Part shown: positions 51,430 through 61,100 of the stretch, one piece after another
How the letters are laid out: every line of letters begins with the position of its first letter
Numbering within the stretch: position 1 is the stretch's first letter
Source of the DNA: Sipunculus nudus
Taxonomy: Eukaryota > Annelida > Sipuncula > Golfingiida > Sipunculidae
Assembly (NCBI GenBank): GCA_026874595.1
Contig: CM049310.1
Location: 34,287,558-34,351,557 of the forward strand
Reading direction: 5' to 3'
Length of the DNA stretch: 64,000 nt
Translations under genes and position numbers: made by a program
Notes under the pieces: generated by a model
Database searches by the model: none
Seen by the model: the letters and a program-made list of their open reading frames with translations, nothing else
What the model was told of the DNA's origin: nothing

Positions 51430-51970
51430 GCAGGGAAAGATGTCTGCTCTGGGTTTTCCCCCAGCCACGGCTGGCCAGAAGACACCGGTGTCACCAGTGG
51501 TAATGCATGGGCTGTGTTGGCTCAGCCAGCAAAGATCAAGCAGTTCATTGTTTCAGATTCTGAGACAGTTTCAAGCGCCAGGGTTGCAAAGTTTTAAAAG
51601 TGAGTCTTGTTTACATACAAAAACAATATTTATCTGAATTTCTTGGCCATTCAAATATAGTAGTGTATCTTCCTTAGATTACTTAAGTTTCCTTGTCATA
51701 AATGCAATATTAGATTTGACACAATTTTTTCCCCGACAAGGGTTTCAAGTTCTCAAGCTCTGAGAACCCTTGCTACAGTCTGCAGCGCTGACATATACAG
51801 TGAAAAAGTGTCAAGTGCTCCAGCCTCTGGCGGGGGAGTTTGTGACAATGCAAATTTGCACAGATCCATGCAAAGACTCGGACACATAAATGCCTTGAGT
51901 TCCATGAGGAAACCAAACAATCCCCACATATTATCATTGATACAGATGCTTAGACTCCGTTAGGACCAAA
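51430..51970 (+). other. Coding-like blocks, unassigned
   Basis: Two stretches look exon-like. About 51468-51600 follows a strong acceptor (TTTTCCCCCAG) and ends at AAAA|GTGAGT. About 51737-51961 has an open frame with SADIYSEKVSSAPASGGGV and ends in LIQMLRLR then a stop. Their phases do not match in the frames I tried, and no family was recognised. Confidence 0.25.
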
Positions 51971-52147
51971 ACTTTTGCTGAATGACCAGTATGTCTGAAA
52001 TTATGGGCACTTACTCTGAATGAAATCAGATATTGCTTTTCTCTGTTGGGCATATATATTATTAACGCATGGAAGGATGGCAACAACTGAACTCCACAAG
52101 TTCAAAGGATAAAAAAATATCTACAGGTGCACATGAAGGTGATATAT

Positions 52148-52148
<1 letters not shown>

Positions 52149-52195
<47 letters not shown>
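52149..52195. repeat. (TA)n microsatellite
   Basis: About 23 TA dinucleotides. Confidence 0.95.
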
Positions 52196-52198
<3 letters not shown>

Positions 52199-53581
52199 AC
52201 AGATGAATCAATGGAGTCCTTAAGTGTCAGGCTACTCTGACCCCTAAAAAGTAAAACCTATAAAGACTATTACAGTCCATACATGGACCTCTGTGTCCTG
52301 TGATGCTCCTGCTGGAAGGATATTATGTTATGGAAGGACAATACAAAGAATAAATGTATATAAAAATAACAACAAATGCCTGCAGGTATCATGATTTATT
52401 AGACCATATTCAGAGAAAGCACCCAGGAGTCATGAATACTATATACTTTTCTTGTTTTTGCATAAATAATTTTGTTCCTATCCTAAAGGTCTTACTCTCT
52501 CTTTACTGATATTATAATCTACAGGAATAAACGTCATATTTCCAATTTAAAATGCTAACTTAATTTAAGGATTGAACAATTCAAACATGAATTATACATC
52601 TCTATAACTTTTTCTTGATTCATTTTATTTTTCATTACATGTAATTCTGAAAATAAATTACAGATGAGCATTAAAAGCATATTATGGGTGAACCTATTCT
52701 CAATTCTCAATCTTAGAACCTATTTTTATTTATAGTTCAATGTGAAACTGTATGAAGTTTTAATAAGAATCACCCCAACAAAATACAGAGAAAGTGAATT
52801 CTTCATTAAACAACACTAGGTCAATATTAGGCAAAAAAATAAGGGTTTGGTTCTATTAGGCACTTTTTTCATAAATCAGTGTGGGTGGGCATTTTTTCTT
52901 TTTATTATTTTTTTTATGTTTTGATAAAAATGTCAAATGATAAAGGAAAAGCTTAATAATAACAGATTTATTTTGCTAAACAAGTAAAAGCACTACATAA
53001 ACAAAGGAAATCTTATCAAAATTGTATGATTTTATCTTCTTGAAAGAAATGTCTGAGAGGCTTAAGCTCTAAATTGGTAAATTTCTATTAAAAAATCTAA
53101 TAAAAAATGTTGATGCAGGGTTTTAGAATTGACGTTGGCGATGCCTGACAACCATACCTTTTTATTTTTTTTGGCCTTGAACATACCACATTTATTCTCA
53201 CTTTCATGTCAGTTGAAAAGATCAAATCACTATGATATGTCAAAATTTATTCCTGAAGAAAATCCATGTGTTTTTGTGAACAAAAACATTCAATGAAAAG
53301 CCCACCAGGTTCCAAATGTCTTCAGCAGCGATTCCCAATCCCTTCAAAATTAATTTGATGCTGTATAATCTCTCAATTCAATCAATAGACTTGGCCTTGT
53401 TCCATATCTAGATGGCTTCATCATCATACCTGCTACATTGTGCACTGGTAGTCATACTTGGTGACATGGCCGTTTCTGCAGTGGTATATGAAAAGTCCAA
53501 CAAGTCATCCCTAAGGATGTGTATTTTCTTTGGCTTAAAATGTTCACTGTTTATACTTTTTGAATGTTGATACATACTGCA
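52196..53581. other. AT-rich, presumed MRRF 3' UTR in its distal part
   Basis: No coding signal. TTTATT at 53161-53166 is AATAAA on the minus strand, about 415 bases past the MRRF stop codon, and is the best poly(A) candidate. Confidence 0.4.
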
Positions 53582-56500
53582 CTATTTGTTACCTAGCAAC
53601 TCCTTTTGTTTAGCATGCATAAGATCTTCAGCTCTTTGTGTATATTCCATGTATGTTTGGCGAATCTGAAAAAAACCCAATGAATTGTATAAACCGAGAG
53701 AACATGAAAACTAAACAGATAACAGTGTTATATGTGGCACAATATATACGCTCTCTACACAGCGCTTTACCTATAGGGCTACTACCTATATCGTAAGGCG
53801 CTGTTTGTTAATGACCTCGTATCCTGAATTGCAACACCAGAGGGGAGCACTGTATTTTTGTCCAATCAGATGAGACCTTGTGCTGGAAGACAAAGCCAAG
53901 CGAGGAATACACGTAGCCAATCATATTCATTTCTTTTTGAGTGACAGCTCATCCCCCAGCGTAACCGTTTGAACAGGCCACAGGCTCAGAGAGAATTGCC
54001 CCTGACGTGGTTTGCTTAGGGCCTTGGGCACATAGAATGCTCGGCTGGTGAGCTAGCTGTAATTCAAACGAAACGTAACAACAAAGGCTGCGTGCACACC
54101 TCGCTGGCTGGTTTCAGTTCTGCAGACAACAGATACATGGCTACGCTAACACAGTCATAATGTCATAATCGAAACGAGAATGCAGAGGGAGCAATTTAAA
54201 TTCGACCGGAAACTCATCAAACGGCGCTTGAAGCGCAGCAATGGGCGGAGCCAGGATGCCTGTCGAGTGTTTATTTATTGGCATCTGATTGGCTGCTTGT
54301 CACATCATACACACCTTATTTCAGTGGACAACGAACCGCCATCTGGTGTCTAAATATATCATAAACGGTCAAAGCTGGCAGCGTGAAAATCAGTTGCTTC
54401 TTTAGAAGCGCAAGATTTCCGCTGCCTCAGGAGCGTACACAATATATTACAATATTTTAATGAAACATATGATTAGTAATTTGTTTATCAATACTGTACT
54501 GATAAATTCATCTGATCAAATTATCAGTTTAACAGTTTTACATTCAAACAATTCAGCCAAAAGAATTTAGATGTGTGCATTGGTACTGCTGGACATGTAT
54601 GTTCTACACTCTGTTCCAATACCACTCTGACCCTAACCAGCTGTTTCATTCTTTTATAAAAATTTTTCCTGATCGGTTTGCAAATATATTACAGCAAATA
54701 CCTGAGGAAAACAATAGGCAAATTAAACACTAAACAAAACCCTGTAAACTATAGAACACCACAGTATCCCCGGACCTTGGCTATGCTTCTTTTTAAATAT
54801 ACTCTGATATATATTGATATGCCCAATCAAAAATAAATGAGGCCACATCCCTTGATTAATAAATGAAGCTATCTAAGATCAATGGACACACCAAAATATA
54901 TTTGTATGAACAAAACATGAAGCAAATCCTGAAAACATGCACAACTAGAAAATTTGTGGAATTTTATGTCGTCCACTTCCGCCTCTTGTTGTCCCCCTTC
55001 ATGCTTGCCTTCGGAATATGTTTTAGTTTTTTCCCCCCTGAAGATGTCTCCACATGTCATAGTGCCTGTGTATTAGTTTTACTTGTCCCCTGAAGATGTC
55101 TTCACATGTCATAAATTTTGTTGTGAGTTGGGTACAAAAGGGAATTTTTTTTATTGTTTTGGAGCTGGTGATAATGAATTTTCAAAAAAACACTCCAAAA
55201 CCAATCCCAACCAAGGTATGCATGAGAGGAATCACTGACCCAAATCTGAATGAAATCAGATAATATTTAGGAAAGTTATTGTACCAAAACAAAAACCTGA
55301 TAGATAAACAGACAGAGGGACTGACAGAAAAACCCAAATCAATGTACCCTGTTCCGCAGAAACAGGGGACAATTATAATTCTGATTGTAGGTGGTGCTTG
55401 AGCAAGGGAAAATCTTATCTAAGATCTATGGCATGCCAAATTATCGCCAGATTCGTGATAACTTACATATTCCTCAACACTACGACCAAGGTCCTCCGGG
55501 CAGACTCCAGAATCCCTCTTTTTCTTACTGTCCTTGGTGTATTTATTTTGTACATCCCTTATTCTCTCTTTTGATCGATCACACAAGGTTTTGGCAGACT
55601 TTGCTAGTGTTTCACGATGTTCTCTTGACACTCTGGAAAGACAAAAAAATTTCATGGACACATCTGACATACTTGGTTTTACTTTGCTAGATTTGTGTGT
55701 GCTGGTTAGGGCTGTGCAGATACATTATCTCACGACACTAAATACTCCTGATATGATAAAAGGAACCATGCATGCATATATAAGGTATTATATATTCAAG
55801 TTTATATTCAGTCCATACTCTTCTTTGTTCTTTGAATAATAACAAATCTCAATTTCAGACCCAAACCTCATGTGGCAAATGTCTGAGAAACCATTCTCAA
55901 TCTGACTGTATACACTGGATCCTGTCCCTGGAGTGGAGATTCCATAAAGTTTAGTAAAATTCTGATGATCATGAGATACAGTGGAAAGCTGCAGCTACGT
56001 ACAATGTAAGTCCCTGAGCTGAGAATTTTACTAACCTATATTCTCATTCTCTTTAAGCAAATATCCCTCCTATGTAATAATCATAATGTATAATGCAGCC
56101 TTTTTACATGAAGATTTATGGTAATGCATGTTCTATAGTTTGAAAGAGATATATGTATTTCATGTTCTGTAGTTTCTAGTTTGAAGAGTTACATGTAATG
56201 CATGTTCTACAGTTTGGTAGAGTTACATGTAATGCATGTTCTACAGTTTGGTAGAGTGACATGTAATGCATGTTCTACAGTTTGGTAGAGTAACATGTAA
56301 TGCATGTTCTACAGTTTGGTAAAGTTACATGTAATGCATGTTCTACAGTTTGGTAGAGTTACATGTAATGCATGTTCTGTAGTTTGAAGAGCTACAGGTA
56401 ATGCATGTTCCATAGTGTGAAGAGTTACGTTTAATGCATGTTCTACAGTTTGGTAGATTTACATGTAATTTGCATTTTCCACAGTTTGAAGAGTTACATG

Positions 56501-57660
56501 TAATACATGTTCTGTAGTTCTGGTAGAGCTACATGTGAAGTATGTTCTGTAGTTCCGTAGAGTTACATGTAATACAGGTTCACTCACTTTGGGACGGGCA
56601 CAAACAGAGTGGTTCCCTCCTGCTGTGGATTCAGGTTCATACCTGACTTCTGTATGGCTTCCTTCACAGCAGGTAGATACTGAATATACCACACCAGAGG
56701 GAGACATTAAAAATAAATGCAACAAGAAATGTGGAATAAATTAGTTATTTCAAGCCAAACTGCTGTAAACTTGCAATGAGAAATTTGCCAACTACTCTTA
56801 AAATCTTACAGCCATTGTCTGTCTAATGACTACACAGTTGGTGTCAATAATAAAAGCTGTGTCTTTGAACTCAAAACATCAATCCTCACCATTATGAGGA
56901 TAAATTCAAAAGAAAGAACAGCTTCTGGACTTTTAAGTGCTTACTGAAAGTGTTGGAGCTCACAAAAACAATGAATTATTCCAGATACCAGTCCTAAAAC
57001 AATTCTCAAATATAATCTTGTATAAATGACAGGGAATCACATTGTTCTTGTACCCATCACTCGTTGCAAATAAACCTCCAGCTAAAGTTATTTACCAATG
57101 AAAGGACTGCCGGCTGAAGAAGACAAATGTTTACACAGAAATTATTAGTCATGTAGAGAAAAATACACAATAATATACAAATGGTGTTCCTGAGATAGGT
57201 ACACTGTCCAAAACTTAAAGCTCTCCTGAATGACAGCATCATGTCTGAATAGCTCTATCATGACACTTAATAGTTATCCACTGTTACCACACTGACCACT
57301 ATATGTTTATATACCTGTGGCAGTGATAGTTATCCATTGTAACCACACTGACCACTATATGTTTATATACCTGTGGCAGTGATAGTTATCCACTGTAACC
57401 ACACTGACCACTATATGTTTATATACCTGTGGCAGTGATAGTTATCCACTGTAATCACACTTACCACTATATGTTTACATACCTGTGGCAGTGATAGTTA
57501 TCCACTGTTACCACACACTTGACCACTATATGTTTACATACCTGTGGCATCACTGCCAAGTTTATCATGATCAGGGAGGGGTTTTTCTGAGCAATCTGAG
57601 CTATTTCTATCAGAGGGAACTTGCCATCTTCTGTGTGTATCAATAACTGGTCAAAGACAC
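53582..57660 (-). CDS. MRRF: MRRF: mitochondrial ribosome recycling factor (3' four exons)
   Basis: Exons in transcript order: 57542-57660, 56588-56679, 55467-55632, 53582-53665 (TAG at 53582-53584). Borders are GT/AG and phases agree, giving 152 residues plus stop. Landmarks: VFDQLLIHTEDGKFPLIEIA and NPSLIMINLAVMPQ; YLPAVKEAIQKSGMNLNPQQ; EGTTLFVPVPKVSREHRETL, the RRF signature with the R-E-H-R helix start; then a charged long helix CDRSKERIRDVQNKYTKDSK with GVCPEDLGRSVEEY and C-terminal MHAKQKELLGNK. Family knowledge: RRF splits the post-termination ribosome together with the mitochondrial EF-G2 in the matrix. The targeting peptide and first part of the RRF domain are not in the window and must lie beyond the 68-bp array. 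Each of the first two introns begins with, or within a few bases of, a minisatellite. Confidence 0.93.
53760..54450. repeat. Higher-GC block in the last MRRF intron
   Basis: Contrasts with AT-rich flanks. It contains CTCTGGTGTTGC-like and CGCCATCTGGTGTC segments and CAATCAGATGAG/CTGATTGGCTGC words. Probably an old interspersed element or a regulatory block; undetermined. Confidence 0.3.
56097..56580. repeat. 34-bp minisatellite, about 14 units, abutting an MRRF donor
   Basis: GTAATGCATGTTCTACAGTTTGGTAGAGTTACAT-type units (core ATGCATGTTCTACAGTTTGG) recur every 34 bases. The array ends 7 bases outside the donor of exon 56588-56679. Central units are nearly identical and both edges are diverged. 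Confidence 0.9.
57273..57541 (-). repeat. 56-bp minisatellite carrying copies of the MRRF 5' splice site, five units
   Basis: Units begin near 57273, 57329, 57385, 57441 and 57497. On the minus strand each includes TGCCACAGGTATATAAAC or TGCCACAGGTATGTAAAC, matching the end of exon 57542-57660 and its donor (ATGCCACAG|GTATGT). The array starts directly at that donor. Confidence 0.9.
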
Positions 57661-58119
57661 CTGCAGAAAGTAAAGATAGATTAAAAGGATTAAATGATAA
57701 ATATAATAATAATAACTATCGCATCATAGGCATGTATAATATATTAATTTTATGATTTTCAGTCCGATTCACCTTTGTTTTATATCAGTCAGATAGAGTT
57801 ATCCATAAAATTTTATAGCTCTGACATAAAAAGCTAAATTTAAATTATGCAGACACATACCAAACTATATCACGCCAGTTGACAGAATCATGAATCATGA
57901 AGCACAAACTGTATGAAGAATTATGATATTGAAAAATACTATTAAATCTTAATAGTGCAGTGAAACACTCTCTGTGAACATAAGAATAATGTGACTTGGT
58001 ACAAACTTTGAATTGAGACGTGAATTGTCACTGAAGGTGTTCTTGGACATGATCCCTAATCTGTAGCAGTCCTGTATTTGACTGTGACAATATTTCTTTG
58101 GAAGCTTTTCTACAATAAA
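57661..58119. other. MRRF intron, no exon seen
   Basis: I looked on the minus strand for the preceding RRF exon and found none before the 68-bp array. Confidence 0.5.
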
Positions 58120-61100
58120 TGATCCCTACCAAGGGAAGGTCAGAAATGAGCAAGGTGGTGTACTCCTGATGAGGGAATTCTGGGATATGATCCCTATCCA
58201 GAGAGGTTAGGACTGAGCTAGATGGTGTCCATATATGATATGAACCTCCTCCAAGGCCATTAGGGTAAATCAGATCAGATGTGTCCTAGGATATGAGCCT
58301 AACCCTGAAAAGGTCAGGATGGGGCTAGGTGACATGCTTGTTATGAGGGTTTTCTAGGATATGAGCCTAACCATGAAAAGGTCAGGATGGGGCTAGGTGA
58401 AATGCTTGTGATGAGGGTTTTCTAGGATATGAGTCTAACCCTGAAAAGGTCAGGATGGGGCTAGGTGACATGCTTGTGACGAGGGTTTTCTAGGATATGA
58501 GCTTAACCCTGAAAAGGTCAGGATGGGGCTAGCTCACATGCTTGTGATGAGGGTTTCTAGGATTTGAGCCTAACCCTGAATAGGTCAGGATGGGGCTAGC
58601 TCATATGCTTGTGATGAAGGTTTCTAGGATATGAGCCTAACCCTGGAAATGTCAGGATGGGGCTAGGTGACATGCTTGTTATGAGGGTTTTCTAGGATAT
58701 GAGCCTATACCTGAAAAGGTTAGGATGGGGCTAGGTGACATGCTTGTGATGAGGGTTTTCTAGGATATGAGCCTAACCCTGAAAAGGTCAGGATGGGGCT
58801 AGGTTACATGCTTGTTATGAGGGTTTTCTAGGATAGGAGCCTAACCCTGAAAAGGTCAGGATGGGGCTAGGTGAAATGCTTGTGATGAGGGTTTTCTAGG
58901 ATATGAGTCCAACCCTGAAAAGGTCAGGATGGAGCTAGGTGACATGCTTGTGTTGAGGGTTTTCTAGGAAATGAGTCTAACCCTGAAAAGGTCAGGATGG
59001 GGCTAGCTCACATGCTTGTGATGAGGGTTTTCTAGGATATGGGCCTTACCCTGAAAAGGTCAGGATGGGGCTAGGTGACATGCTTGTGACGAGGGTTTTC
59101 TAGGATATGGGCCTAACCCTGAAAAAGTCAGGATGGGGCTAGGTGACATGCTTGTGACGATGGTTTTCTAGGACAGGAGCATACCTTGAAAAGGTCAGGA
59201 TGGAGCTAGGTGACATGATTGTGATGAGGGTTTTCTAGGATATAAGTCTAACCCTGAAAAGGTCAGGATGGGGTTTTGCTCACATGCTTCTGATGAGAGT
59301 TTTCTAGGATATGAGCCTAACCCTGAAAAGGTCAGGATGGGGCTAGGTGAAATGCTTGTGATGAGGGTTTTCTAGGATATGAGCCTAGCCCTAAAAAAGG
59401 TCAGGATGGGGCTAGGTGACATGCTTGTGATGAGGGTTTTCTAGGATATGAGTCTAACCCTGAAAAGGTCAGGATAGAGCTATGTGACATGCTTGTGATG
59501 AGGGTTTTCTAGGATATGAGTCCAACCCTGAAAAGGTCAGGATGGAGCTAGGTGACATGGTTGTGATGAGGGTTTTCTAGGATATGAGTCTAACCCTGAA
59601 AAGGTCAGGATGGGGCTAGCTCACATGCTTCTGATGAGGGTTTTCTAGGATATGGGCCTAACCCTGAAAAGGTCAGAATAGGGCTAGGTGACATGCTTGT
59701 TATGAGGGTTTTCAAGGATATGAGTCTAACCCTGAAAAGGTCAGGATGGGGCTAGGTGACATGCTTGTGATGAGGGTTTTCTAGGACAGGAGCCTAACCC
59801 TGAAAAGGTCAGGATAAGGCAAGGTGACATGCTTGTGATGAGGGTTTTCTAGGACAGGAGCCTAACCCTGAAAAGGTCAGGATGGGGTTTTGGTCACATG
59901 CTTGTGATGAGGGTTTTCTAGGATATGAGCCTTACCTGAAAAGGTCAGGATGGGGCCTGGTGACATGCTTGTGATGAGGGTTTTCTAGGATGTGAGCCTA
60001 ACCCTGAAACGGTCAGGATGGGGCTAGGTGACATGCTTGTTATGAGGGTTTTCTAGTATATGAGTCTAACCCTGAAAAGGTCAGGATGGGGCTAGGTGAA
60101 ATGCTTGTGATGAGGGTTTTCGAGGATATGAGTCCAACCCTGAAAAGGTCAGGATGGAGCTAGGTGACATGCTTGTGATGAGGGTTTTCTAGGATTTGAG
60201 TCTAACCCTAAAAGGTCAGGATGGGGCTAGCTCACATGCTTGTGATGAGGGTTTTCTAGGATATGGGCCTTACCCTGAAAAGGTCAGGATGGGGCTAGGT
60301 GACATGCTTGTGACGAGGGTTTTCTAGGATATGGGCCTAACCCTGAAAAGGTCAGGATGGGGCTAGGTGACATGCTTGTGACGATGGTTTTCTAGGACAG
60401 GAGCATACCCTGAAAAGGTCAGGATGGAGCTAGGTGACATGCTTGTGATGAGGGTTTTCTAGGATATGAGCCTAGCCCTAAAAAAGGTCAGGATGGGGCT
60501 AGGTGACATGCTTGTGATGAGGGTTTTCTAGGATATGATTCTAACCCTGAAAAGGTCAGGATAGAGCTATGTGACATGCTTGTGATGAGGGTTTTCTAGG
60601 ATATGAGTCCAACCCTGAAAAGGTCAGGATGGAGCTAGGTGACATGGTTGTGATGAGGGTTTTCTAGGATATGAGTCTAACCCTGAAAAGGTCAGGATGG
60701 GGCTAGCTCACATGCTTCTGATGAGGGTTTTCTAGGATATGGGCCTAACCCTGAAAAGGTCAGAATAGGGCTAGGTGACATGCTTGTTATGAGGGTTTTC
60801 AAGGATATGAGTCTAACCCTGAAAAGGTCAGGATGGGGCTAGGTGACATGCTTGTGATGAGGGTTTTCTAGGACAGGAGCCTAACCCTGAAAAGGTCAGG
60901 ATAAGGCTAGGTGACATGCTTGTGATGAGGGTTTTCTAGGACAGGAGCCTAACCCTGAAAAGGTCAGGATTGGGTTTTGGTCACATGCTTGTGATGAGGG
61001 TTTTCTAGGATATGAGCCTTACCTGAAAAGGTCAGGATAAGGCAAGGTGACATGCTTGTGATGAGAGTTTTCTAGGATGTGAGCCTAACCCTGAAACAGT

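Noticed and set aside
56459-56725. Minus-strand 88-codon open frame across MRRF exon 56588-56679
   Set aside because: A shadow frame; the MRRF frame gives NLNPQQEGTTLFVPVP and joins both neighbours in phase.
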